A stretch of DNA of 64,000 bases, taken from assembly GCA_951640165.1 (NCBI GenBank), contig OX621253.1, forward strand, positions 16,076,001-16,140,000. Direction: 5' to 3'. The position numbers and the translations under genes are program-made. Under the pieces are notes generated by a model that was not told the origin of the DNA, ran no database searches, and saw only the letters and a list, made by a program, of their open reading frames with translations. This DNA comes from Pseudoips prasinana. Taxonomy: Eukaryota > Arthropoda > Insecta > Lepidoptera > Nolidae. The number at the start of each line of letters is the position of its first letter. Positions within the stretch are counted from its first letter, which is position 1. Of the stretch, positions 47,812 through 58,264 are shown one piece after another.

Positions 47812-50800
47812 GTATATTTTGAATGTTTTCTTATAAATGTCTTGTATAATTCAGGTTTAAATTAAATTGAATAGGGAAGTTTTGCAGATATTCTGAGATT
47901 GCTGTGTGGTGATAGTGATGAATATCAGAATCAGAATATTATTACCCCATCTCATCCCATGGGGGGTGTAGCAGTCGAATCTAGGGAATATCTAGCAGAG
48001 GACGGGCAGCAGCTGTCCTGCTGAGTGCTATGACCATCTTACTGCAATCGGCAACCCGCCTGCCGAGCAGGGAGATTATGGCATATCCCCATAAGATGAA
48101 TCTTGAGGGTGGCTTGTCCAACTGTGGACTTATTTCAGCTGTATTGATGATGATGATAATTCTGAGAATTTTATGTAATCTGTGTGTACAATGTATGTCC
48201 TCAAATCCACATTGTGAGAGAGAATCCTGAGAATCCTACTAATATTATAAATGCCAAAGTTTGTGTGTACGTTTATGCAAAAATGACTGAACAGATTTTG
48301 ATGAAACTTTGTAGTAATATAGCTTATATATCCGAATAACATATAGGCTATAATTTATAAATATTATATGTGGCACATCTAGTTATATATTGGAACTCAA
48401 ATTGTCAAACTCTATTTTTAATGAGCTACTACTACTACTACTACTAGCATTTCATTACGTTGATGGTATATTTTTAGGGTTCCGTAGCCAAATGGCAAAA
48501 AACAACCCTTATAGATTCGTCATGTCTGTCTGTCTGTCCGTCCGTATGTCACAGCCACTTTTTTCCGAAACTATAAGAGCTGTACTGTTGAAACTTGGTA
48601 AGTAGATGAATTCGGTGAACCGCATTAAGATTTTAACACAAAAATAGAAAAAGAACAATAATTTTGGGGGATTTCCATACATAGAACTGAAACTTAAAAT
48701 TTTTTTTTTCATCGTACCCATACATGTGGGGAGTCTATGGATAGGTCTTCAAAAATGATATTGAGGTTTCTGATATCATTTTTTTCTAAACTGAATAGTT
48801 TGCGCGAGAGACAATTCCAAAGTGGCAAAATGAGTGTTTCCCCCCCTGTAATTTCTAAAATAAGAGAATGATAAAACTAAAAAAATATATGATGTACATT
48901 ACCATGTAAACTAACAACGAAAATTAGTTTGAACGAGATCTAGCAAGTAGGGTTTTTTTAATACGTCATAAATCGTAAACCGCAATTTGCTTTCATTTAA
49001 TCAACTGAAATACTTGCTGCTACGGAACCCTTCATGGGCGAGTCGGACTTGCACTTGGCCGGTTTTTTATTTAATTTGGAGACCCATATTGACTGCTATT
49101 TGCGGTGCGAAAAGGTAAACGAGTAGGTAACTCTTATTAAGTAATAAATTGGATTATCAAACGGCGATTCGGTTAGTCATTAATCGAAAGAGAGGCGTAT
49201 CGGTTTCGACTATTCGAGCGTCACTATCTGCCATTACGTGATGTTAAAATTTGTTATCAAAATTGATAGGTAGTAATATGGCTCTTTGGTATAACGAGGA
49301 GTATATGTATCTCCAAGTGCAAAAAAGATTTCATATTGTATCTTTTTGATGATAAAGCTACCTCAAATTATATAAATTATATTTATCAAAAACGCCTTTT
49401 CGTACCTCTTGTCTTCTAAAATGCAATTTTTGCTGAGGAAATACATATGATGTTGACACAGCTAGAATGGTTTATTTCAGTTATTTTCATAGTGTACTGT
49501 CCTATGGAATTCTTCTCTGGGGTAGCTCTGCTGACATTAACACCATATTTATATTGCAAAAAAGAGCTGTAAGAGCTATCTATAATCTTGGCCCGAGAGT
49601 GTCTCTAAGAGAAAAGTTCAAAGAGGTCAACATTCTAACTGTACCATCTCAGTATATATATGGAAACTTACTATATGTGCATAAAAATATCGATTCCTTC
49701 TGTAAAAGGAGCGATACACATAATGTAAATACTAGATATAAGAATAATCTCATATTGCATACTACCCGTCTCCACAAAATAAGTAACTCTTTTATGGGGC
49801 AATGTATAAGATTCTATAACAAACTTCCCAATGATATTAGAGAATCGTCTACGAATAAGTTTAAAAGAATTATTAAATCCAAAATGTGTAGCAGGGCATA
49901 TTACAAAATTTCTGATTATTTAAGTGATAAAAGTGCTTGGGATTGAGTTGTTCTAAGTCAACACACAAGATTGTAATTAATCTTAAGTATATTTTATTTG
50001 AAAAAAGGATTGTACTGAGTTTTTTGGCAGTGTTTCTCAATAGCTGCCACGTCATGCACTGCACGGTAGGGTAAAAAAATTATGACGATTCCACATAAAT
50101 GTAATTTTTTTACGGAATAAAGTATCTTTGACTTTGACTTTGACATATGAAACAAAATCTAAGCAGGGGCTCTACGGGCTAAGTCGCCGTACATCGCTTT
50201 CGTGAAGCCCCAGTCCGATCTTGTGAAGTGTATCAGCAAATCTATTTAGTAAAACTCTATACAATCTCCTATATCTATTCTTATTGTATCAACTTATTAT
50301 CGTCAAAACTATCATAATCATCACTACTAATAGCATTCTATATAAAATATAGGTACTTACGTTAACTTACCTACTAAATAAACAACAGAACATAACCTCA
50401 TTTAGAACTTTTATAAGAAATCAAGGCTTAAACACCCCTTTGCTGCTTCGGAACTCATGTTAGTTGTCTATGTAGTATTTCTTTCATAACTTATAAAACG
50501 ACCTACTTGCCTTCTCTGTGGATTATGAATAATATAGTTTTAACAGCTGTAGGTCAACCCTGGGATCGCTGGCGTTAGGAGGAGGGGAACTCCACTCGTC
50601 TTGTATAAGCGGTCCCGGGAAGAGGTTACCTGCTGTAGCTTAGGTTTCCTAAACACGCTTGTGCGTGCTGGGGAGAGGGGGAGGCATTCATGCCCCCTCC
50701 CCTCCCCGGGTGAGAGTCTCGCAGAGGCTGCAGTGCACTGCGGGGGTACTGGTGTGATCGATCGTTCTCGAGTACCCAGAGCCCCCGCTACAAGCACTGT

Positions 50801-51975
50801 GAGGCTGGCTACCGTGGTGGTTTAAGTGGGGAGCCCTACATACCCAGTCGCCTCCCCGAGTGACGGACATGCGATTTGAGCATTTACACCACGTAAAAAT
50901 AAAGCGGTAGGTCAAAATAAATAAATTAAAAATGGACACTTCAGCTACAAATATAATATGATACCCAAAAGATCTGTGGGACATTTGATAAGTTTTTTAG
51001 ATTACTAAAAGATTGGGCTACTATTTGCTATAAAAATACTACTAATTAGCAAATTGTTGCCATTAATTTATTATGTGATGTTCAAATTTTTCAGGAAAAT
51101 TGGACGTGATTCCAATGCGTAGACAATGTTTTTTTTGGATTAGAAGGGGTAGTTTGAATGTCATTATAGCACATTATTCTTTTTGTACAAAAACAGGCAA
51201 CCCTTGACAACAATTTTTATAGTAACATTTCTTTTGTTCTAGGTAAACAATATATCGAAGGGTAAACCAATTCGTAACTCTTGTCACGAATGTGGTTGCG
51301 ATAGAATAAAGACGGTAAGCTCTTGATTAATGGAGTGTGTTGATACGTTACGTTGGATACGAATTTCTTTTTACCAAAGTGCTTTGTTTCCAGATCCCGA
51401 AAGTGAACATAATGATCAGATGTAGGACAGGTTCCGACTTTTGTTTCTCTGAACAGGAAATTGATACAATGTTATCTGATATACAAGTGTACAAGAATTT
51501 TGGCGTAGACACATTCGTTTTTGGCGCCTTGACAAATACACAAGATATTGATGAGATTAATTGTGATAAAGTCGTTAAGGAAGCTTTTCCTGTTCCTGTA
51601 ACATTCCATAGAGCATTTGATGTTTGTGCAGATCCTCATAAAGCCATCAATCGTATTATTAATTTAGGTTTTAAAAGACTTCTCACCAGCGGGCAAAAAT
51701 CCTCTGCGAATGAACCAGACGCTATTCATCTTATAAAATCGCTACTCAGCGTTTTTGGTGGTAAAATAGAGATTATGCCGGGCGCTGGAATTAACTTGGA
51801 TAATGCAAAGACTTTTATAGATATTGGATGTAAAATAGTACATAGTTCGTGTAAGAAAATTAGGAATTTGCCACAAATTATGAATAGCTTAAGTATGGGC
51901 ACTTCTGATAGCGAAGTGGTTTTTGTAACTGATGAAAACACTGTAGTGAAAATGAAAAGTATTTTAAGGATTTAG
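47671..51975 (+). CDS. CUTC: CutC-family copper homeostasis protein, 3 coding exons, 264 aa
   Basis: CutC proteins form a TIM-barrel family implicated in copper handling; the exact biochemical activity is not settled. Exons: 47671-47811 (residues 1-47), 51243-51314 (48-71), 51394-51975 (72-264), all GT-AG and all in phase 0. Diagnostic family phrases: [35 protein letters not shown] (17-36), [39 protein letters not shown] (about 139-152), [10 protein letters not shown] and IMPGAGI. The family usual length is 240-275. The middle exon adds 24 residues between two blocks that are adjacent in human CUTC and contains C61-H-E-C64-G-C66. Its exclusion would keep the frame. Intron 1 is 3.4 kb and full of repeats. 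There may be untranslated 5' exons. Confidence 0.92.
47925..48160 (+). repeat. 'CATCACCCCATC' family repeat
   Basis: ATTATTACCCCATCTCATCCC, GAATATCTAGCAGAGGACGG, CGGCAACCCGCCTGCC and ATTATGGCATATCCCC, then TTGTCCAACTGTGGACTTATT and ATGATGATGAT. In CutC intron 1. Confidence 0.7.
48234..48382 (+). mobile_element. Short Helitron-like element
   Basis: Starts TCCTACTAATATTATAAATG after host A and ends GGCACATCTAG before host T. The terminal hairpin is lost. In CutC intron 1, sense orientation. Confidence 0.7.
48470..49075. mobile_element. AGGGTTCCGTAGCC repeat
   Basis: Opens TTTTAGGGTTCCGTAGCC and closes GCTACGGAACCCTTCATGGG, CGAGTCGGACTTGCACTTGG, CCGGTTTTTT. These ends are those of a very common, non-coding lepidopteran repeat of about 600 bp; the short inverted ends (AGGGTTCCGTAGC) are visible. 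Mechanism of its spread is unsettled to my knowledge. Confidence 0.75.
49437..50147 (+). pseudogene. Jockey-superfamily LINE 3' fragment (RT C-terminus)
   Basis: An open frame from about 49437 to 49946 encodes the C-terminal part of a non-LTR polymerase: [49 protein letters not shown] and a short tail. The 3' UTR ends at the simple repeat CTTTGACTTTGACTTTGAC near 50147, the usual terminus of such elements. The catalytic RT and endonuclease are absent (5' truncation). It lies in CutC intron 1, sense orientation, uninterrupted by stops, so is fairly recent. Confidence 0.8.
50162..50212. mobile_element. GGGGCTCTACC MITE, terminal fragment
   Basis: CAGGGGCTCTACGGGCTAAG and TCGCCGTACATCGCTTTCGT match the first 45 bp of 21921-22163, then the copy closes abruptly with GAAGCCCCAG. 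Confidence 0.65.
50541..50895. repeat. GC-rich repeat of unknown class
   Basis: A sharply bounded GC-rich block in AT-rich intron: GTCAACCCTGGGATCGCTGG, GGTCCCGGGAAGAGG, a palindromic CATTCATGCCCCCTCCCCTC section, and a TGGTGGTTTAAGTGGGGAGC end followed by AAATAAAGCGG. Codon structure is not convincing on either strand. A LINE 3' end or SINE is likely. Confidence 0.5.
51243..51314 (+). CDS. CUTC: CutC coding exon 2, cysteine-motif exon
   Basis: 72 nt, acceptor TTCTAG and donor GTAAGC, phase 0 at both ends. Encodes [19 protein letters not shown] then DRIKT. It falls between KQIKEM and IPKVNIMIR, which correspond to neighbouring residues in the bacterial and human family. Confidence 0.75.
51394..51975 (+). 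CDS. CUTC: CutC coding exon 3
   Basis: 193 codons and stop after a TTTCCAG acceptor: the remaining barrel from [10 protein letters not shown] to MKSILRI. Confidence 0.93.
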   Translation: MPKVNIMIRCRTGSDFCFSEQEIDTMLSDIQVYKNFGVDTFVFGALTNTQDIDEINCDKVVKEAFPVPVTFHRAFDVCADPHKAINRIINLGFKRLLTSGQKSSANEPDAIHLIKSLLSVFGGKIEIMPGAGINLDNAKTFIDIGCKIVHSSCKKIRNLPQIMNSLSMGTSDSEVVFVTDENTVVKMKSILRI

Positions 51976-52139
51976 TCAATTGTGGCAGATATGTACATGT
52001 AAGCTTAGTCTTAATTTTAAATAATCTTAAATAATAAGCTACTTACTGCATAACTTAATATTTCTACATTAGTTATAAGAAGTACCTATCTGATATTAAA
52101 AAAAACGGTTTTTACATTGAAATGTGTTTTACTTATGTG

Positions 52140-52345
52140 GCTTTGGAGCTCATAGTCATTTGCGATTGATTGACCAAGGAAAGTATCTCTGCACGCGGTG
52201 AGTCTTGATGGAGAACTGTCAAAATAGGTCTTCCGAGGGCACGTTAAGCTGTCGGGCTCGGTTTCTGTCGTTAGGCAACAGTCGTTATGCCATGTCAGAT
52301 AAACAACTCTGAGACCAGGATAACCATTGCTCATACGATAAAGAT
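52140..52345 (+). repeat. 5S-rRNA-like-headed interspersed repeat, copy 4
   Basis: Decayed head (TTGACCAAGGAAAGTATCTC, GCACGCGGTGAGTCTTGATGG) and good body (GAGGGCACGTTAAGCTGTCG, GTCGTTAGGCAACAGTCGTT, ATGCCATGTCAG, CTCATACGATAAAG). About 165 bp after the CutC stop. Confidence 0.55.
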
Positions 52346-52349
52346 TAAG

Positions 52350-53180
52350 TAATATTCTCTGAATTTGTCTGGGTTAGGCGAATCTTGAGATAAACTAAGT
52401 AAGGCTCAGCTAACTTGAAAGTTTGTTATTGAGATGGTCATTTATCGATCTCTCTGTAACGAACTTTCTTACCTACTGCTTACTTATTGAAATTCCACTA
52501 GTATCCTGTAGGATACTAATCCTATCCTTATAATAGCCTAATCCTATCTCAATAAGAATTTAGAAAGTTAGTAACGGACATAGGACACGAATCCTATCTC
52601 GTTATGTGAGCAATTATGAAGTCCCAAGCGTCCATCAATCAATATTCAAAATCGGTTTTTCATTATCGTTATTAGAAAATCGTTAAAATGTTTCACCGTT
52701 AGATACTATAAAATTTAAAGTACTGGTAACGTGAACCGTATTATGTATTGTATAATAACAGTTGTAAACAAGCATAATGAAGTAAAACTATGTATTAAAT
52801 TGTGCTAGCGAAGTAGACCGTAAATACCCGTATTTCGGTAGTCGTTGCACGAAAAAAATGCACAAGAGTTGTATTGAAATTTCGATAAATATTAAGCTCC
52901 ATTTATCATGGCGCGGCGGTATGTTATTCTGAGGTAACTTTTGGTAGTACCGTTTAAGTTTAGAACAACGTTTTAAATTTTACATACATAATACCGTATT
53001 GTAAGACTGCTAACGTTGCAGTTCGGCTCATAATTTATTAATTTAATCTCTTTATCAATTAATTAATTACAAATTAAAATACACAGGCAATTATTTAAAA
53101 AATAAAGGCTGCATTATAACATAGAAATAAGAAGAGATTTTAGGAAATTTAACGCATTCATGGTGTAAAAGAAGAATCGA
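52350..53180. other. Intergenic, no gene seen
   Basis: AT-rich with several short palindromes around 52490-52560 (ACTAGTATCCTGTAGGATACTA, interrupted), otherwise featureless. A CutC polyadenylation site must lie in the first few hundred bases but no single signal stands out. Confidence 0.4.
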
Positions 53181-53185
53181 CAATT

Positions 53186-53327
53186 GTACAGAACGCCAGC
53201 ACATCAAGCTACCCTGATCTCTCAAATTTCCCCAATTGAAAGTGAACCTTATGCTTTTGTGATAAAATTGAAAATCTATAAAAGAATTTTGACAGATTGG
53301 GGAAGCTGGATGTGCTGGCGTCTGTAC
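53186..53327. mobile_element. GTACAGA-ended MITE, copy 3 (most complete)
   Basis: 142 bp. Left GTACAGAACGCCAGCACATC, right GCTGGATGTGCTGGCGTCTG then TAC; interior GAAAGTGAACCTTATGCTTT. Inverted ends of about 30 bp. Best reference for the family in this window. Confidence 0.82.
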
Positions 53328-55030
53328 TTGAAACTTTATTAGTTTTGTAGATAAGACTATGGTGGCATTATAAGGCAAATACTTTAAGTGGTGAAGATTA
53401 TATTTCAGTATTAAAAAATGCGAAATAAATTATAACATTTATAGCAATTCTGAACGCAGGAAGGTAATTATTAATGAAATTTGGGAATACAACCCCTAAC
53501 ATGGTATAACATTAGAAAAAGTTTATATCAATTTTGAAGATAAAAATGTGAAGTTCATATCTTAAATAAGTCTAATCTCTTGATTTTACAGAAGATCATT
53601 ATATTTTATAGATCTCACGCGACCGAAGCCAAGAGAGGAAGTTGTCTCTAGTTAAAAATATATGGCAATAAATTGTGTCGATGCTACCTTATCTGTAAAA
53701 GCAACCTTAATGATGTTATTACGGGTACGAGGAAACAATATGAAGCGGCATCACCCTGTTATTAAAGCAACTTGAAGAATGAGCAAATCGTGTGCACAAT
53801 GATCGAGGGTAAGTATAAAGCCGTATTGTATTATGTATAATTTTTTTTCATAATATAGGTTATTATGGTTCGACTTCATTTATTCTCCCTGAAAGAGTGA
53901 AGCACCTAGTGATAAGGTCATGCCACCATTTGTACAATTATGTGAAAAGACGAAACAGAAGTAATTGTATGCGCCGACATTTTGGAGCTAAATTTGGCCG
54001 TAATTATTTTGTCTTTAATTGAGCACATGGATTGCGCTTCTAAACCTAGTCTTGCCTTAAGTTCTGTACCGACTTATACGATGGTATTTTAAATAAATTA
54101 TATAAAGCGCTATAATTTGGTAAAATCATATAATATTCAAATCAACATAACACATAGCAGTGTAAAATAGCCCCGTGCCATAGATATTCAAATCGCAGCT
54201 ATCATGTTACATAAATGTGAGAAAACACCAATATAGATTTTAGACTTGTATTAAAATATTATAAATATCGCTCAATTTGTTCTACCGAACCTTAAGATGC
54301 ATTATATTACTTATTTACATATTACATTTTTTGATGAGAACCATGGACCGCTAGAGCTTGAACAACCAGGACATCAGTTCCAAACTTGCCGACTACCTAC
54401 TCATAAAGGCGGGTGGTGCTACATTCACTACATAGGTTACCCGCATTTACTCTTCTAGCAATATCTTTCTTATATACCTACAATATCTAAAATGGCGCCT
54501 GAATGTAGTGACAAAAAGATGAAACGAACTGCATTTTAAAGACAAAGAGTTCCATTTTCAAATATAGGAACTTCATTTGAAAATTGAACTCATTGGGATT
54601 GGTTCATTAGCAAAACGTTAAAATACTACACGCACTAAACATTCCTTTGATTAACAATATTTAAAAACCTATTACGGTGACGTAGATACACAATAATTCA
54701 AAAGTCGATTTAAAAAGACATGTAAAAAAAGGACAAATAAGTTCTTAGCGTTGTTTATTGCGCGCGTTTTGCTAATAAACCTTAAGTATCTAAAGCTAAA
54801 TTACACATTGCGTACTTTTATTTGAATAAATATTCACTCAGCCGGAGCATCATTTTGTTTGTATGCTTTACGTTTCTGCCTGCCATTTCATTTGCATCCC
54901 GTTTCCTTCATTCATTCAAATACGAATTTCTTGTTGAATATGCGAATGAGTCAAAAATACGAGAGCTTGTGAGATTCGCGTGTTTAGTTAACTTTGCCTT
55001 ATTTTAGTTAGCTATTCATCTCGAGATTGG
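53328..55030. other. Intergenic, no gene seen
   Basis: AT-rich. Small open frames, including one at 54822-55007, lack any recognisable motif or splice context. No repeat was delimited. Confidence 0.4.
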
Positions 55031-55034
55031 AGTA

Positions 55035-55218
55035 TTTTTAGAGTATTACCTACAGTACCTAACAAGAACTTCCATAACTTTTTGTTACTGTAATACTCTT
55101 AGACTTACTATTATTATATTATTTTTAGAGTATTACCTACAGTACCTAACAAGAACTTCCATAACTTTTTGTTACTGTAATACTCTTAGACTTACTATTA
55201 TTATATTATTATTTATGT
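55035..55218. repeat. 97-bp tandem duplication of a hairpin unit
   Basis: TTTTTAGAGTATTACCTACAG starts at 55035 and again at 55132. Each unit folds on itself (AGAGTATTACCTACAGTAC... ...GTTACTGTAATACTCT). Copies are essentially identical, so the duplication is recent. A short TTATTATTTATGTTAAATA doublet follows. Confidence 0.88.
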
Positions 55219-55274
55219 TAAATATTATTATTTATGTTAAAATTGTCTCATAAGCCTAGTAGAACAAGAACATT

Positions 55275-55432
55275 TTTTTTTGTAAATACATACTTAATTT
55301 TAATTTACACAGACTCGGGACAAACAGACATGTTCATGAACACAAATATTTGTCCCGAGTGGGAATCGAACCCACGACCTGCGGCGTGACAGGCAGCGTA
55401 TTTACCAACCACGCCAACAGGCCCATCAAATA
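55275..55432 (-). mobile_element. tRNA-derived SINE
   Basis: Minus-strand head GGCCTGTTGGCGTGGTTGG (A box), CGTGGGTTCGATTCCCACTC (intact B box), then ACAAATATTTGTGTTCATGAAC and TTTGTCCCGAGTCTGTGTAA. Same family as 15718 and 31086; best preserved head. Confidence 0.8.
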
Positions 55433-55544
55433 TATTATTGCTTAACGAATTTTCAGAATTGCAGTTTTACGTGGAGCATTTCTTTTCATGAGCGCCTAAA
55501 ATGATTTCATCTTATACATTTTTTCTGGTAAGCCAGGTGGAATG

Positions 55545-55650
55545 CAATAAGTGTCTGCGGGTGGTTATGTCAGACTCGCACCGACTAAACCTAATCTGCC
55601 GTGGAGTTCTTCTGGCGCATGGTGGGGGGAGCTTATCAGCCATCATCTTA
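55545..55650 (+). repeat. Dispersed repeat, partner of 16745-16895
   Basis: AGTGTCTGCGGGTGGTTATG, TCAGACTCGCACCGACTAAA and AATCTGCCGTGG. Same family as the minus-strand segment at 16745. Confidence 0.55.
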
Positions 55651-55657
55651 TACCTAA

Positions 55658-55914
55658 CTAGCAGTGCCCGCGGACATAGTTCCGCGCTATAAATATTTTT
55701 GTCCCTGCCCGTTTGTCCCGCGTTATACTTCGGGTTAAAAGATCGGGATAAATTTTGAAATTTTTCGTAGCCTATGACACTCCACAATAATGTAGATTTC
55801 TATTGATGAAATACTTTTGAAAATCGGTTCAGTAGATACAGAGATTACCCCTTACAACGTAACAAACTCACAAACGTTAGGTAGGTATGTACCTCTTTAT
55901 AATATTAGTATAGA
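55658..55914 (-). mobile_element. Helitron-like element, minus orientation
   Basis: On the minus strand: starts TCTATACTAATATTATAAAG at 55914, ends GCGCGGAACTATGTCCGCGG then GCACTGCTAG at 55658. Hairpin CGCGGAACTATGTCCGCG is well formed. A longer subfamily (257 bp) than 5366-5554. Confidence 0.78.
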
Positions 55915-56264
55915 TAAACGAGGCACCCGTCCCGATTTAGCACGGGTAGCAGAGGATATATGACTTTATTTTCTGTCGTAACTAGTGACGTACCAACCGG
56001 TTAAGAAATAAGTATAATAATACAATATAGTATATAAATTTATTGGTTTAGGCGACGCACGCTTGTAAATCTCCCAGTCGGCATGACATTTCCAGTCAAT
56101 TTACTCAAAACCATAATGATTTATACATCTAAATCTTCCTCACTTATCTGTCCATTGGTTAAACCCGTATGAAAATAGTTAGTTTTGAGTATATCGCGTT
56201 CAGATAGACATACTTGGCGGGTTGTACATAACTTAACAAAATAGTAGGTATTAATATCACGGTA

Positions 56265-56375
56265 GGCAGCGGTTTACTGTGTGTGTAATTGCGAATGTCC
56301 ATGAGTAGCGGTTACAACTTAGCATCAGGTGGGCCACTAGCTCGTCTGCCTCCAAAAGAAATAAAAAAGTCACCA
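56265..56375 (+). repeat. SINE-tail-like repeat
   Basis: GAGTAGCGGTTACAACTTAG, CATCAGGTGGGCCACTAGCT and CGTCTGCCTCC, a phrase common to lepidopteran SINE 3' parts. Confidence 0.45.
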
Positions 56376-56718
56376 ATATATCTGAAAGCATTTGGCAAAG
56401 TGTGTTTTGGTTATTAATTCACGCAAAAATGAGAATTTTAATGGTGATAGGTTATACCTACCTAAATTCTTCGGAATCGCCGGCAACACCGTGGACGCTT
56501 TTAGGTATAAATGAGAAATTCAGTATAAACTGTATAAATTCATCAATAATTAAATACCTTACTTAAAAATTAAACCGTTTTGTCTCGCTTATCCAAATTT
56601 TACCCCAAATGTGTAAGAATTTTTTAGAATTTAGATGATGTGATGTGTTACTGACAGCCCTAGCACCCAACAAATAACTCTTATGTTGAAATAAACAGCT
56701 CGTTATTACCGACACTGT

Positions 56719-57990
56719 AATTTAAAATCTCTTAAACTATATGAACCCTTACTATGTACTTCAGAGAAGTGCTAGCAGTGTAGTAAAGAATATTTTAAGT
56801 GCACAACATTGACCCCACTTTTCTGCTAGCTTCACTCTCCAACATTGTTGCATAGATAAGCTTCAGAATAGTTTGATAACTAATTGGCCCGTCTTAGAAA
56901 CGTGTTTCCGCAGTTTCACACTGCAGTCTAATGACCTTCTTTGTCACGTGTCTGGATCTTAAACTTTTGAACCAACGTTACCAGCTTGTGAAACATTATT
57001 TGCAATTAAACTTACCTTACCTTTTTTTCTTTTTTAATGAGGTTGGTTCTCAGTCTGGCCATTGGCTGCTACTTTATCGTTTGTTTCGTAGTTCTAGCGG
57101 TAACGGGTATAACCGAAGATAATGACGTCCCGGGTTCAAATTTTGGGTGGCCCCAAAAGTATTCTTTTAATTTTATTGCAAGAAAAATACGAAATAGCAG
57201 CAATCTGGAAATGGCGTTGTTAGATGCTCATGCCTCGGTAAGCACATAAAGCTATCATAAGCATCATCATCTATAAACTCACCATCTTAAATTCGTCAAA
57301 TAGCCGTCCCAACGTATTATAAGAGTGAGAACATAGGGAGAGTGACTGCGCACAAGCTCTTTCACTATAATATGTCCTGCACCGTTTGTGAGGTGTTTTA
57401 TTTAAAATCTTTTAAACTATATGGGCCCTTACTATGTACTCCAGCAAAGTGGTAGCAGTGTCTGGAATTAAAGTGCACTACATTAACCCCACTTTTCTGC
57501 TTGCTCCGCTCTCCAACATTGTTGCATAGATAAGCTTAACAAAAGTTTTGATAACTAATTGGACCATCTTGAAAACGTGGTTCCGCAATTCCACACTGCA
57601 GTCTAATGACCTTATTTGTCACGTATCTGGATCTTAAACTTTTGAACTAATGTTACCAGCTTGTGAAAAATTCATTGCAATTAAACTAACCTTACCTTTT
57701 TTTCTTTTTTAATAAGGTCGATTCTCAGTCTGGCCATTGGCTGCTACTTCGTCGTTTGTTAGTTTATTGCCACGTAGTTCTAGCGGTAACGGGTATAACC
57801 GCAGACAATGAGGTCCCAAAAGTATTATTTTTATTTATTTTCTTGCAAGAAAAATACGAAAATGGCGTTTTTACATGCTCATGCCTCGGAGAGCACTTAA
57901 AGCTATCGGTTCACGCAACGTATAGGGAGAGTGACTGCACACAAGCTCGTGCACTATAATATGTCCTGCATCGTTTCTGAGATTCTATGG
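56719..57990 (+). repeat. ~650-bp tandem duplication containing a tRNA-like head
   Basis: Copy 1 (about 56719-57395) and copy 2 (about 57399-57990) share, in order, TTAAAATCT-TTAAACTATATG, CTCCAACATTGTTGCATAGA, TTCTCAGTCTGGCCATTGG, TCTAGCGGTAACGGGTATAA and GAGAGTGACTGC-CACAAGCTC. Offset is 680 bp at the start and 590 at the end, so copy 2 has lost about 90 bp. The GTTCTAGCGGTAACGG / CCGGGTTCAAATT pair in copy 1 looks like SINE A and B boxes; copy 2 has lost the B box. Divergence of several percent indicates an older event than the 55035 duplication. Confidence 0.8.
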
Positions 57991-58029
57991 AGATTGGCCG
58001 TTTTAGCCGAGATTTGGCCAGTATTTATT

Positions 58030-58262
58030 TTGCATCAGATAAATATATATAAGTCTACATCTTGCGACAACGAATACTTTGCCATCTGATCCCAAGCTGG
58101 GCACAGCCTGTTTTATCGCAACCATACTCATATATTTCTAAATACATACCTACATATCGTGCTCGTCACGTAAAGATTTTTTCCTGGGTGGGGATCGAAC
58201 CTACGACGGCTAGCTCAGGGTCACTAACCATTCGACCAACGAATCAATGTTTGTTGCGGCTA
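58030..58262 (-). mobile_element. tRNA-derived SINE
   Basis: Minus-strand head TTCGTTGGTCGAATGGTTAG (A box), GTCGTAGGTTCGATCCCCAC (B box), then TAAATACATACCTACATATC complement and GCCCAGCTTGGGATCAGATGG. Same family as 37440 and 37795. Confidence 0.75.
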
Positions 58263-58264
58263 CC

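Noticed and set aside
50540..50984. GC-rich open frames on both strands in CutC intron 1
   Set aside because: Composition effect of a GC-rich repeat; no codon periodicity or domain recognised.
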